This document shows positions 55,509 through 63,914 of a DNA stretch of 64,000 nt, piece after piece. Source of the stretch: Deltaproteobacteria bacterium (GTDB lineage: Bacteria > Lernaellota > Lernaellaia > JACKCT01); contig JACKCT010000013.1 in NCBI GenBank assembly GCA_020633895.1, positions 1-64,000 on the forward strand. The letters are read 5' to 3'. The position numbers and the translations under genes are program-made. The notes under the pieces were generated by a model, which ran no database searches, was not told the origin of the DNA, and saw only the letters and a list, made by a program, of their open reading frames with translations. Numbering within the stretch: the first letter of the stretch is position 1; each line of letters opens with the position of its first letter.

Positions 55509-56996
55509 ATGCCAAGGCTCGACGTCATCCTCTGCCGCGCCAACGAGCGCTTTCGCGGCGAAGCCCAGCCGCCGGAGACCAACATCTTCGGCGCGTTTCC
55601 GCCGTTGGGGATCGCCCAACTCGCCGGCGTCGTGCGCGAGAGCGGTCGCAACGTCCGCCTGATCGACGGCACCATCGAAAACACCACGCCCGAGGAAATG
55701 GCCCGCCTGATCGGCGAAGGTTTCACCGGCGTCGTGGGCTTCTCGTCCGGTACGCTCAACTGGCGCTCGACGCTGACCTCCATCCGCGCCCTGAAGAAGA
55801 TCGCGCCGAAGTGCGTCGTCGTGGTCGGCGGGCCGCAGATGGACGTCTACCCGGACGAGGTCGTCTCCTTTCCCGAGGTGGATTACGGCATCGTCGGCGA
55901 AGGTGAGTTCGCCCTGGTCGGCTTGATCGAAGCCCTGGAAACCGGCAGCGACCCGATGCACGTCCCCGGCGTGGTGTGCCTGCGGGAAAATCGGGCGCAT
56001 CGCGCGGCGCCGAATCCGCCGATCAAGGAGCTGGGCGCCCTGCCGTTCTCGGCGCTGGATCTGCTGCCCATCGCCCGGTACAAGGCGCTGACCGTCCGCT
56101 CGCCCTTCACCACGTTGATTACCAGCCGGGGCTGCCCCTTCCGCTGTCACTTCTGCTCCCAGCAATACGCCGGAGGCCGATTCCGCCAGCGGCCGGTCAG
56201 CCACGTGGCCGAGGAAATCGAGTGGCACATCCAGGCTTTTCGCGCCAAGGAAATCCTCTTTTTCGACGAGACGTTCACCATCGGCCAGAAGCGGGTGATC
56301 GAGCTATGCCACGCCATCCGCGACCTGGGCGTGAAGGTGGGCTTCAACATCCGCGCCCGGGCCGACACCATCACCTACGAGATGGCCGTCGCGCTCAAAG
56401 AAGCCGGATGCACCTCGGTGAACATGGGCATCGAGTCGGGCACGGACCGCATCCTGAAAGTCATGAACAAGGGTGTGACCAGCGAACAGATGGCCAAGGG
56501 CATCGAGATGTGCCGCAAGGCGGGGCTCACGTCGCGCGGGTATTTCATGCTCGGCTACAAGGGCGAGACACGCGAGGAGATCGAGGAAACGATCCGTTTC
56601 GCCGTCGAGTCGGGGCTGGATTTCGCCAGCTTCACCGTCACGCAGCTCAACCCGGCGACGGTGGATTACGAGACCGAACTTTTCAACGGCGAGACCGAGG
56701 ACTACTGGCGCGACTATACGCTGATGAAGGACGTGCCCGCCACGCCGCCGCGCCCGCGCAATCCGCAATATTCGGAAGACGAGTTGCAGGATTTTTTACG
56801 CAGTGCCTATCGCCGGTTTTATCTGCGTCCCGCGCAGATCGGCCGGTACGCCACCAACCGACGCATTCTGCAATGGACCGCCGACACGCTGCTCGCCCCC
56901 GGCAACGCCATGCGCATCTTCAGCGAACTCATGCGCCCGGCCTACCTCTCCACCGGCGGCTCCAACATCCGCCAAGTGGCCGAGGGCGTGGGGTAA
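55509..56996 (+). CDS. B12-binding-domain radical SAM enzyme
   Basis: The 495-residue protein starts at the ATG after AGGATG (55509); a longer open frame upstream is rejected. The N-terminal cobalamin-binding-like domain (about 15-155) has ETNIFGAFPPLGIAQLAGVV and CVVVVGGPQMDVYPDEV, but no DxHxxG motif is evident. The radical SAM core has RGCPFRCHFCSQQ (CxxxCxxC, iron-sulfur cluster), EILFFDETFTIGQKRV and NMGIESGTDRILKVMNKG. It resembles enzymes that methylate or rearrange lipids or polyketides. The substrate is unknown. Confidence 0.9.
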   Translation: MPRLDVILCRANERFRGEAQPPETNIFGAFPPLGIAQLAGVVRESGRNVRLIDGTIENTTPEEMARLIGEGFTGVVGFSSGTLNWRSTLTSIRALKKIAPKCVVVVGGPQMDVYPDEVVSFPEVDYGIVGEGEFALVGLIEALETGSDPMHVPGVVCLRENRAHRAAPNPPIKELGALPFSALDLLPIARYKALTVRSPFTTLITSRGCPFRCHFCSQQYAGGRFRQRPVSHVAEEIEWHIQAFRAKEILFFDETFTIGQKRVIELCHAIRDLGVKVGFNIRARADTITYEMAVALKEAGCTSVNMGIESGTDRILKVMNKGVTSEQMAKGIEMCRKAGLTSRGYFMLGYKGETREEIEETIRFAVESGLDFASFTVTQLNPATVDYETELFNGETEDYWRDYTLMKDVPATPPRPRNPQYSEDELQDFLRSAYRRFYLRPAQIGRYATNRRILQWTADTLLAPGNAMRIFSELMRPAYLSTGGSNIRQVAEGVG

Positions 56997-57001
56997 GGAA
57001 A

Positions 57002-57193
57002 TTATTCAGACAAGGATTTGGATTTTTGGCGCCGACCTTGGCCGGGGACATTGGGAATAGGCCGTGGCGTCGATGGTTTGCGGATGATATTTCCATAGAC
57101 GATATAGGCTTTGTCGTGTGCGAGCACTCTTCCCGCATCTGACGCGGGTTTGATCGAATAGCCTTTTTTTACCGTCGATTCACGAGTTGCCAT
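57002..57193 (-). CDS. Short basic hypothetical protein, 63 residues
   Basis: The frame starts MATRESTVKKGYSIKPASD after GGAGAAG. It is rich in Lys, Arg, Pro and Ser (NIIRKPSTPRPIPNVPGQGR) and has no membrane segment. Like its upstream neighbour at 57270 it has codons with more A and T than the rest of the window. The 76-base spacing and shared strand suggest one transcript. Its stop lies five bases from the end of the radical SAM gene. No family is recognised. Confidence 0.5.
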   Translation of the reverse strand: MATRESTVKKGYSIKPASDAGRVLAHDKAYIVYGNIIRKPSTPRPIPNVPGQGRRQKSKSLSE

Positions 57194-57269
57194 TTCGACT
57201 TCTCCATCGCTTCGAATCAAGACGAAGCTCGTTATTTATACCACGAAAGTCGCCGGTCGAGAATCAATT

Positions 57270-57947
57270 TCAAACATTGCTGTCGCCAACAATCTCGTCC
57301 GTGCCTTCGGACCGGTCAATGAACTCGACTGTCCAATCCCCTTTTTCTCGTGAAAGGTAAAGAAATTCTAATTCATAGAGCCGTTCGCCCGTCTCGTTGT
57401 CGCTGACTTTCACTTTCGACAAAAGGATTTCGCCGTTGCCCACCCGGTAATCGGATATGGCGACGGCTTCTCCATAGTATACAAGGTTGTTGGCATGATC
57501 TCGGATGGCAACCCATGTCGGCACTGCATCCCAGGCAAACGCGTAGTCCCAAACGGTTGCGAAACCGATATTCCGAGATGCGCCAACCCGTCTCATGATT
57601 CGATAAAATACATTCTGATTCACCGCAATCGAGAAACCGATTCCCATGAGGACTGCAACGACGCTAGTCCACGCGACTTCTCGAACATCGATGGGTTGGG
57701 ATGGGCTCAGTAAGGCGGTAAAAAATGAAAAATCGTCGGGGACAAAGGTGTCGGAGCCCAATCGCCGAAAGGCTGCTTGGCCGAAGTAATAAAAAAGGTA
57801 GCTAAGAACGGCATAGATAACGACAAAAAACACGATATCTCGTGTCTTCGCATCCTCCTTCGCCGTTAATCGTTCGACGATCACCCAAGCGACAATGCCG
57901 GGAAACAGGAGGAAGATCAGACGGATCGTCAAACTGGATATTTCCAT
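57270..57947 (-). CDS. DUF6338-like membrane protein
   Basis: The 225-residue protein has three hydrophobic segments: IRLIFLLFPGIVAWVIV, DIVFFVVIYAVLSYLFYYF and VREVAWTSVVAVLMGIGFSI. A soluble end follows with TVWDYAFAWDAVPTWVAIRD, YYGEAVAISDYRV and ILLSKVKV. The LFPG start, the WDYxF motif and the strand pattern are those I associate with DUF6338. Base composition is clearly lower in GC than in neighbours, a sign of acquisition. Function is unknown. Confidence 0.65.
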   Translation of the reverse strand: MEISSLTIRLIFLLFPGIVAWVIVERLTAKEDAKTRDIVFFVVIYAVLSYLFYYFGQAAFRRLGSDTFVPDDFSFFTALLSPSQPIDVREVAWTSVVAVLMGIGFSIAVNQNVFYRIMRRVGASRNIGFATVWDYAFAWDAVPTWVAIRDHANNLVYYGEAVAISDYRVGNGEILLSKVKVSDNETGERLYELEFLYLSREKGDWTVEFIDRSEGTDEIVGDSNV

Positions 57948-57985
57948 AATTTGCTAAAGACTCCGGTAATTATAAAGGTTTCGAG

Positions 57986-58810
57986 CTACCCGCTCCCCAA
58001 CCGCTGCACCTGCTCCGTGTCCTTGATGATATGCCGGCGGACCGGCTGGACGCGGGAGCAGATGTGCAGTTCGAGCAGATGCGTCGTCATTTTTTTGGCG
58101 TAAAATTCGAACTCGCCGACCGGCTCGAAGCCCCACGAATCGAGCTGGCGCAGCGCGCCGTCGTTGTCGGCCTCCGTCGTGATCTTCACCCGCTGGAAGC
58201 CGCGAAACAGCAGTTCGTCGAACAAAAACTTGTTCATCAATCCGCTGATGCGGGTGCCTCGCCATTCTTCCTGGATGTAGCAGAAAAACGACTCGGCCGC
58301 GTCGCGGGCGCGCGAGTCCGTCGCGCTTTTGGCGAAATATCGCGGCGTCGCCAGCGCCTCGCGGATCAGCGCCGGATCCCGATAACCCGCCTTCACCACA
58401 TGGGGCAGCAGCTTCCAAAACGCCTTGCGAAACGTCCGCTTCATCATATTCGACCCGTCCGTACTGCCTACGATGAACCCGCGCACGATGCGGTTTTCCT
58501 CGAACACGAACGCCACGAAATCCGGGTCGTCCAACATCGCCCGATAGAGCGCTTCCAGAAAATGCCGCCCGAAACTCCCCCAGAGCGTCGTGCCCATCCC
58601 CTTGGCATGCAGTTCCGCCACCGTCGTCACATCCCCGCGCATCAGGGGCCGCACGTGGTTGTACCAACGGGGGTCCAGTTGCAGCGGCGGCAGCGTGGCG
58701 CACTTGGGCGCTTTCGCGGAGGACTGTGCGGTGGGATGTGCGGAGGAAGCGCCGTTGGGCGCGGGCGGCGGGGCGGTTTCGGAATTCTGCACGTCGGACG
58801 TCGCGCTCAC
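57986..58810 (-). CDS. GNAT-family acetyltransferase, last gene of the type III PKS operon
   Basis: The 274-residue protein has a 45-residue Ala/Pro/Ser-rich leader and then a GNAT fold: VRPLMRGDVTTVAELH, FVFEENRIVRGFIVGSTDG, the acetyl-CoA loop EEWRGTRISGLMNKFLFDEL and KITTEADNDGALRQLDSWGF. The Q/RxxGxG loop reads EWRGTRIS, slightly altered. It lies three bases after the DpgB-like gene on the same strand. It may acylate the polyketide product or its carrier; that is inference. Confidence 0.85.
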   Translation of the reverse strand: MSATSDVQNSETAPPPAPNGASSAHPTAQSSAKAPKCATLPPLQLDPRWYNHVRPLMRGDVTTVAELHAKGMGTTLWGSFGRHFLEALYRAMLDDPDFVAFVFEENRIVRGFIVGSTDGSNMMKRTFRKAFWKLLPHVVKAGYRDPALIREALATPRYFAKSATDSRARDAAESFFCYIQEEWRGTRISGLMNKFLFDELLFRGFQRVKITTEADNDGALRQLDSWGFEPVGEFEFYAKKMTTHLLELHICSRVQPVRRHIIKDTEQVQRLGSG

Positions 58811-58813
58811 GGT

Positions 58814-59626
58814 CTATTCTCCCTCGTCTTTTTTCGCGGAATCCTTGGACGCCTCATGGGCCCGACGCACCTGCTCGGCGAAGGCCTCGGAGGAAATCGC
58901 CCGGTGCTGGGCCGCCAGGAAATGGCCGACGAAGTCCTCGTATTCCACGGCGTACGACTCGTTGAGCAGGCGGCGGGACAGCTCCAACGAATCGGCGTTG
59001 AAGGGGAAGAACTCGTTGATCGTTTCCTCCAATACCGGATCGCCCACGGCCTTTTCGTAAATACGATCCGCCAGGCCGATGCGCAGCGCCTCGTCCGCGC
59101 CCACGGCCCGGCCGGTGAGCACCAGCGATTTCGCCCGCCCCAGGCCGATATATTTCGCCAGACGGAACGTCGCCAACCCGGGGATGAACCCGCGCTTGAC
59201 CTCGTCGAAGCAGACCTTGGCTTGGCGGTGCATCAAACGCATGTCGCAGACCAGGGCCAGATGCGCGCCCCCGCCCACGCACATCCCATGCACCATGCAC
59301 ACCGTCACTTTGTTCAAGCGCTCGAGCGCGTGGCAGGCCTTTTCCCACTTATGAAAGCCGTGGATGTCCGGCGCCTTGCCCGGCTCGAACTCGGTCATGT
59401 CGATGCCCCGGCAAAAATCGTCGCCGTCGCCGTGCAGCACCAAGACGCTGGCGCGGGACTCGTCTTCCAACCACTCCAACGCGGCGATCAGCTCCTTGAC
59501 CATCGTCACGTTGATGAGGTTGCCCACCTGGGGACGGCGCAGGGTCAGCGTGGCCACGTCCGCGGTCTCCACGATGCGCAGCGTCTCGAACTCGGGCGGA
59601 TGGACCGCGTCGGGTTGCTCTACCAT
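58814..59626 (-). CDS. Enoyl-CoA hydratase/isomerase-family protein (DpgB-like)
   Basis: The 270-residue crotonase-fold protein overlaps the DpgA-like gene by seven bases. The oxyanion-hole region is HGMCVGGGAHLALVCDMRL. In the usual GGGxEL motif the Glu is replaced by His122. The second catalytic position is present (Glu142 in FDEVKRG). DDFCRGIDMTEFEPG and SLVLTGRAVGADEALRIGL fit the family. Position beside DpgA and the altered active site suggest the DpgB-like helper role, though ordinary hydratase is possible. Confidence 0.85.
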   Translation of the reverse strand: MVEQPDAVHPPEFETLRIVETADVATLTLRRPQVGNLINVTMVKELIAALEWLEDESRASVLVLHGDGDDFCRGIDMTEFEPGKAPDIHGFHKWEKACHALERLNKVTVCMVHGMCVGGGAHLALVCDMRLMHRQAKVCFDEVKRGFIPGLATFRLAKYIGLGRAKSLVLTGRAVGADEALRIGLADRIYEKAVGDPVLEETINEFFPFNADSLELSRRLLNESYAVEYEDFVGHFLAAQHRAISSEAFAEQVRRAHEASKDSAKKDEGE

Positions 59627-60699
59627 TGCACCAATCCCGTCTCGATGGACGTGCCCGGCCCCATCGCCACCAATACACCGAAGTCCCCGGCCACCGGCCG
59701 CGCTTCCTCGAACAGCCGCGACAGGGAGAACAGGAACGAACCGGAGGACACATTGCCGAAATCCCGCAGCACCGAGCGCGTATGGCGCAGGTCGTGGTTG
59801 GACAGGCCGATGTTGTACTTGATGGAGTCGATGACCTTCTTGCCTCCCGAATGCACCACCCAGTGGGCGATTTCCCGTTTTTTCAAACCGGCGCGGGCCA
59901 GCAGGCGCTCGACGGGCTTGCGGATGTTCGCGCCGATGGCGTAGGGAATCTCCCGGTCCAGATAAAACGACAGACGCCCCTGCTCCTGGTCGAAGCGCAT
60001 CGCGTCGATGGCCCCGACGATGATGTGGGATTCGAAATCCAACAGCCGGGGCCGGTCCGGATAGGCCGCGTCGTCGTCGGTCATCAGCGCCGCCGCCGAC
60101 CCGTCGCCGAACAGGGAATTGACCACCGCCGTGCGCATGGTGCCGTCGTGCAGATAGGCCGCGGAGCACACCTCGCAACACAGCACCAGCGCCTTCTTGC
60201 CCGGATGGGCGCGCACAAAGTCCGTCGCCGGTTGCAGGCCGTTCATCCCGGCGTTGCATCCCATGCCCAGGATATCCAACCGACGCACGTCCTCGCGAAA
60301 TCCCATCGCCTTGGTCAGGTGCGCCGAAATGCCCGGACACAGAAAGCCGGTGGACGACACGGTCACGAACAGATCCACATCCGCCGGACGCAGCCCGCCT
60401 TCGGTCAGGCACGCCTCCACCGCCCGGCGGCCCATGTCGAGCATGCCGTATTTGTGCCGGGCGATCAGTTCGTCCAGGTCGTCGGAGGGCTGCCCGTCGA
60501 CGGACGGGGGCATGTACAGATGGCGGCCTTCGATGTGGCTTTTGGAAAAGAGAGCGCGGATCTTCGCATCATCGATCGAAAATCGCTCGACGATCTCGGA
60601 TTGGGAATAGCGCCGGGGCGGCACCGCATAGCCGACCGCCGAAATTCGGGGCGCCTTCGCGCCGGAAGGCGACGCCGCCTGTCGGGATGCCGTGCCCAA
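59620..60699 (-). CDS. dpgA: Type III polyketide synthase, DpgA-like (3,5-dihydroxyphenylacetyl-CoA synthase)
   Basis: The 359-residue thiolase-fold enzyme has the Cys-His-Asn triad: Cys148 in LGMGCNAGMNG, His283 in WVVHSGGKKVID and Asn316 in DFGNVSSGSF. The sequence around the latter two closely follows DpgA of actinomycete glycopeptide clusters, which joins four malonyl-CoA units to form 3,5-dihydroxyphenylacetyl-CoA. Ketoacyl-ACP synthase III is less likely given VVHSGGKKVIDSIKYNIGLS. It lies between two crotonase-fold genes, as DpgA does. No DpgC dioxygenase is present. Confidence 0.88.
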   Translation of the reverse strand: MGTASRQAASPSGAKAPRISAVGYAVPPRRYSQSEIVERFSIDDAKIRALFSKSHIEGRHLYMPPSVDGQPSDDLDELIARHKYGMLDMGRRAVEACLTEGGLRPADVDLFVTVSSTGFLCPGISAHLTKAMGFREDVRRLDILGMGCNAGMNGLQPATDFVRAHPGKKALVLCCEVCSAAYLHDGTMRTAVVNSLFGDGSAAALMTDDDAAYPDRPRLLDFESHIIVGAIDAMRFDQEQGRLSFYLDREIPYAIGANIRKPVERLLARAGLKKREIAHWVVHSGGKKVIDSIKYNIGLSNHDLRHTRSVLRDFGNVSSGSFLFSLSRLFEEARPVAGDFGVLVAMGPGTSIETGLVQW

Positions 60700-60741
60700 G
60701 AAATCCCCCGGAAAAATCGCGTTCTTAACGGCGCAGGCTAC

Positions 60742-61494
60742 TCATTTTGACGTGGATTTGTCCACCGCCAAGTCGTCTTTTCGCGAGGTGAGCAGGGATT
60801 GAGCCAATCGGTCCTCGAAGTCGGTGCCGAACTGGTTTTCGAACCGGCGCAGGGCCTGCTTGGCGAAGCGCAGGGCGATGCGGTCGCGCTTGGCGAGGCT
60901 GTGGCCCAGGTGACGGGCGGCATCCAGCAGCACGGTGCTGGGGTGCGTGGCGGTGACAAGGCCCCAGTCCAACGCCGTGGCGGCGAAAACCGATTTGCCG
61001 CCGAGCACCATCTCGGTGGCCCGGCCCAGGCCGATGATCGCCGGCAACCGACGGGCCCCGCCCGCCGCGGGAATCAGGCCCTTGGTGATCTCCGGCAGCG
61101 CCATCGTCGCCACGTCCTCGGCCGCCAGGCGGTAATCACACGCCAGCGCCAACTCCAACCCGCCGCCCACCGCCGCGCCGTTGATGGCGGCGATCGTGGG
61201 AATCGGCAGGTCGGCCAGACGGTTGAAGATGCGGGCCGTGGGCAGCTCGTACGAGTCCATCACCGTGCGGCCTTCCACATACGTCAGGTCCGCCCCGGCG
61301 CAGAAATGCCGCCGTCCCTCGCCGGTGACGATGAGCACGCGCACGCTCTCGTCCTGCTCGATGCGTTCCAGGTGGCCGTCGAGTTGGTCGAGCATTTGGG
61401 CGGTGTAGGAATTGGCCTTGGCCGGCCGATCCACGGTGATGACCGCCAATTGGTCCGTATGTTCGAATCGGAATTGTCCGTCGATGGGTGTCAT
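60742..61494 (-). CDS. Enoyl-CoA hydratase (DpgD-like)
   Basis: The 250-residue protein has both catalytic glutamates of hydratases: Glu114 in VGGGLELALACDY and Glu135 in LPEITKGLIPAAGG. ICAGADL-type substrate loop appears as FCAGADLTYVEG. The start MTPIDGQFRF avoids an upstream frame with no ribosome binding site. It lies 42 bases before the dpgA-like gene and 13 bases after the FHA protein gene, in one operon. Its likely role is dehydration during formation of the aromatic ring, by analogy with DpgD. Confidence 0.88.
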   Translation of the reverse strand: MTPIDGQFRFEHTDQLAVITVDRPAKANSYTAQMLDQLDGHLERIEQDESVRVLIVTGEGRRHFCAGADLTYVEGRTVMDSYELPTARIFNRLADLPIPTIAAINGAAVGGGLELALACDYRLAAEDVATMALPEITKGLIPAAGGARRLPAIIGLGRATEMVLGGKSVFAATALDWGLVTATHPSTVLLDAARHLGHSLAKRDRIALRFAKQALRRFENQFGTDFEDRLAQSLLTSRKDDLAVDKSTSK

Positions 61495-61507
61495 GGAAAT
61501 TTTCGCC

Positions 61508-63094
61508 TTACACGGCGCTTTGATGGACGGAGCGCTCCACCGGCAGCCGCACGGTAAATTCACAGCCGTCGCCCGGCGCGGATTCGGCCCGAATCTCCCC
61601 GCCGTTGTCCCGGATGATCTTATAAGCGACGGCTAGCTCCAGGCCCATGGTATCGCTCGCCGCCCCCGGGGGGAAGGCCTCGAAAATCGCCTGCAAATTG
61701 TCCGGCGAAAGGCCCGGGCCGTTGTCCTTGACCCGCACCAGCACATGGCGGCCGTCCGGGCTCATGGCGGTGGCGACGATCACCTTGCCTCGCGGGGCCT
61801 TGGTCGCGGCCTTGAGTCCGGCGTGCACCAGGGACTTGATCGCCCGATAGACGCCCATCGGGTCCAGGTGGGCCGGGGCGACGCTCTCGTCGGCCTGCAC
61901 CTCCACCTCCACATTCGCCTCCTCGGCCCGGCCGCGCATCACGTCCATCACGTTGCCGACCAGCTCGTTGATGTTGGCCGCTTGGCGCTCGCCGGGCGTT
62001 TCTCCGACGAATTCGGACAGGTCGTGGGTGATTTTGGAGAGATGTTCCACGCCGTCCTTGACCTTTTCGAGCCCGCCGGCCACCCGCTCGAAGGACTCGG
62101 CGCCGATGCCGTCCTGCACCAATTCGCTGCCTGTTTTCAACGAACGTACGCTCTCGGCCAGCACCTGAAGCAGCCCGGCCATGGTGCGCGAGACGCCCTC
62201 CATGCGCTGCCCGGTCATGTGGCGGCGGGCCAGGCGATTTTGCGTGACGGCGTAGCCCGCCTCGTCACCGATGATCGTCAAAAGTCGCAGGTCGTCGTTG
62301 TCGAAGGCGTCCACGTCCGAGGATTCCACCACCACGGCGCCGATCGCCCGTCCCCGGCTGCGCAAGGGCGCGACCATGACCGAGCGGGCCTCGGTCTCCA
62401 ATTGTTGCCCGGGAGCCGCGCCGGTGATGAAGGACATGCGCCGATCCACGGCACGGGCGGCCGTATCCACATCCGGCATCCACCCGGCGGCGTCACCCTG
62501 GCGAGAGCGAGCGTAGACCGCCGCCAGATCGCCGTCCTCCCGCCGAAAGACGAATCCGGCCCGATGCCCATTGGCCGAACGCACCACCAAGTCGAGCAGG
62601 GCGAGGCAAAGGGAGTCCTCCGCGACGCGCGTTTGCAGCAGTTCGCCGATCTCGGCGACGTAGAATTCCTGATCGCTTTTTCCGCCGCCGGCCGCCGCGT
62701 TCCGGGACGCCTGACGCAGGATCTGCGCCGCCTCGTCGTCGTCGATGGCCGCCTTGACGCCCGGGGAAGCGGCCTCGCCCTCGGGCTTGGCCTCGGCCTC
62801 CTCCGCCTCGCCGTCGCGAAAGACGATGATGTGCGTGCCCACCCGGATGTTGTCGCCGTCGGTCAGGGCGAAGGCGTCGATGCGTTCGCCGTTGACATAG
62901 GTGCCGTTGGTGGAATCCAGGTCGCGAATCCAGTAGGCGCCTTCGTGGAAGACGATCTCCCCATGGCGGCGGCTGGCTTGTTCGTCGTTGACGACGATGT
63001 GGCAGGAGGGGTCGCGGCCCAGGATCGACGATTCGCGGGTGATGGCCACCCATCCCAGGTGGCCTTCACGATCTCGAATATCCAGACGCGCCAC
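61508..63094 (-). CDS. FHA-GAF-histidine-kinase-like protein, probable pseudokinase
   Basis: The 528-residue protein has an FHA domain (22-92: ILGRDPSCHIVV, SRRHGEI, DSTNGTYVNGE) that should bind phosphothreonine, a GAF domain (about 145-290) and a kinase-like end. In related kinases the dimerisation helix has a SHxIKN phospho-acceptor box; here the aligned stretch is LLQVLAESV (308-316), with Gln310 where His is expected. The N box is SLVHAGLKA (421-429), lacking the Asn that binds magnesium. DNGPG (457-461) is kept. It may signal through binding rather than phosphotransfer. A receiver gene is 45 bases upstream. Confidence 0.85.
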   Translation of the reverse strand: MARLDIRDREGHLGWVAITRESSILGRDPSCHIVVNDEQASRRHGEIVFHEGAYWIRDLDSTNGTYVNGERIDAFALTDGDNIRVGTHIIVFRDGEAEEAEAKPEGEAASPGVKAAIDDDEAAQILRQASRNAAAGGGKSDQEFYVAEIGELLQTRVAEDSLCLALLDLVVRSANGHRAGFVFRREDGDLAAVYARSRQGDAAGWMPDVDTAARAVDRRMSFITGAAPGQQLETEARSVMVAPLRSRGRAIGAVVVESSDVDAFDNDDLRLLTIIGDEAGYAVTQNRLARRHMTGQRMEGVSRTMAGLLQVLAESVRSLKTGSELVQDGIGAESFERVAGGLEKVKDGVEHLSKITHDLSEFVGETPGERQAANINELVGNVMDVMRGRAEEANVEVEVQADESVAPAHLDPMGVYRAIKSLVHAGLKAATKAPRGKVIVATAMSPDGRHVLVRVKDNGPGLSPDNLQAIFEAFPPGAASDTMGLELAVAYKIIRDNGGEIRAESAPGDGCEFTVRLPVERSVHQSAV

Positions 63095-63139
63095 GCGAAC
63101 CCCCGAACGGCCGATTTGAATGGAAACGGTCTTTCGGTT

Positions 63140-63523
63140 TTAGACCCGATCACCGAACTCGGCAAGGAGCGCGTTGACTTTTTCTTCCAGGGTGGGGATG
63201 TCGAAGGGCTTGGCCACGTGCTCGTCGGCGAAGGCCTTGCGTTCGTAGGACTGCAATTCGGGTTCCTTGATGTCCGCGGTCAGCAGGATCACCGGCGTGG
63301 TCGCGCCCTTGGACGAGCCCTTGACCGCGTCGATGACCATGAAGCCGTGCACGTCGGGCATCATCAGGTCGGTGATGACCAGGTCGAAGTTGTGGCGCTT
63401 GAAATGGCTGAGGCCCTCGCGCCCGTCCTTGGCGACCATGACGCTGTGTCCCTTGGCGGTGAAATAGGATTGTCCCATCTTGCGGATGATGGGGTCGTCG
63501 TCGATTAGGAGAATGCTGCTCAT
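63140..63523 (-). CDS. Single-domain response regulator (CheY-like)
   Basis: The 127-residue receiver domain has all key residues: Asp8 and Asp9 (LLIDDDP), phosphorylated Asp52 (VITDLMMP), Thr82 (LLTAD) and Lys105 (VAKPF). There is no output domain, so it must act through a partner. AAGGGACAGG precedes the ATG at 63523. The neighbouring kinase-like protein lacks its acceptor histidine, so the phosphate donor is probably encoded elsewhere. Confidence 0.9.
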   Translation of the reverse strand: MSSILLIDDDPIIRKMGQSYFTAKGHSVMVAKDGREGLSHFKRHNFDLVITDLMMPDVHGFMVIDAVKGSSKGATTPVILLTADIKEPELQSYERKAFADEHVAKPFDIPTLEEKVNALLAEFGDRV

Positions 63524-63569
63524 CGCCTGTCCCTTCAGAAACGATCGAGTGCGTTGGGTGGACCGACGG

Positions 63570-63914
63570 TTACTTGCCGACGGTCTTGTCCTGAGCCTTC
63601 CAGTTTTTCGCCTTCTTGGCCAACTCTTCATCCGGGTCCTTGACGGTCCCGAGGATCTCCATGGCCGCCGGCGTGCCGATCAGCCCCAGGATCTGCGTCA
63701 CCGCCCAACGCACCTGCTCGTTGCTCGACCGGGCGTTGTCCTTGCAAAACTGCAGCACCTCGCCGCCCCGAATCTGCGCCAGACCCTCCACCGCCGCGCG
63801 CCGAACCGCCCCGTCGCCTTTCTCCAGCGCCTGCGTCAGCTTCGCGACGTTGCGCTCGGCGACCCATTTCTCCACCTTCGCCGGTGTAATTCCAAACAAA
63901 TCGCCCAGGCCCAT
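63570..63914 (-). CDS. Small HEAT-repeat protein
   Basis: The 114 residues from ATG 63914 (after AAGGA) contain two to three HEAT-like helical repeats: KLTQALEKGDGAVRRAAVEGL, then ARSSNEQVRWAVTQILGLIG. The Ala/Val/Arg pattern and the G-D-x-x-V-R turn are typical. Such proteins serve as binding scaffolds. It is the first visible gene of the signalling-polyketide operon. The frame extends further upstream to a TTG near the window edge, but the ribosome binding site favours 63914. Confidence 0.78.
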   Translation of the reverse strand: MGLGDLFGITPAKVEKWVAERNVAKLTQALEKGDGAVRRAAVEGLAQIRGGEVLQFCKDNARSSNEQVRWAVTQILGLIGTPAAMEILGTVKDPDEELAKKAKNWKAQDKTVGK

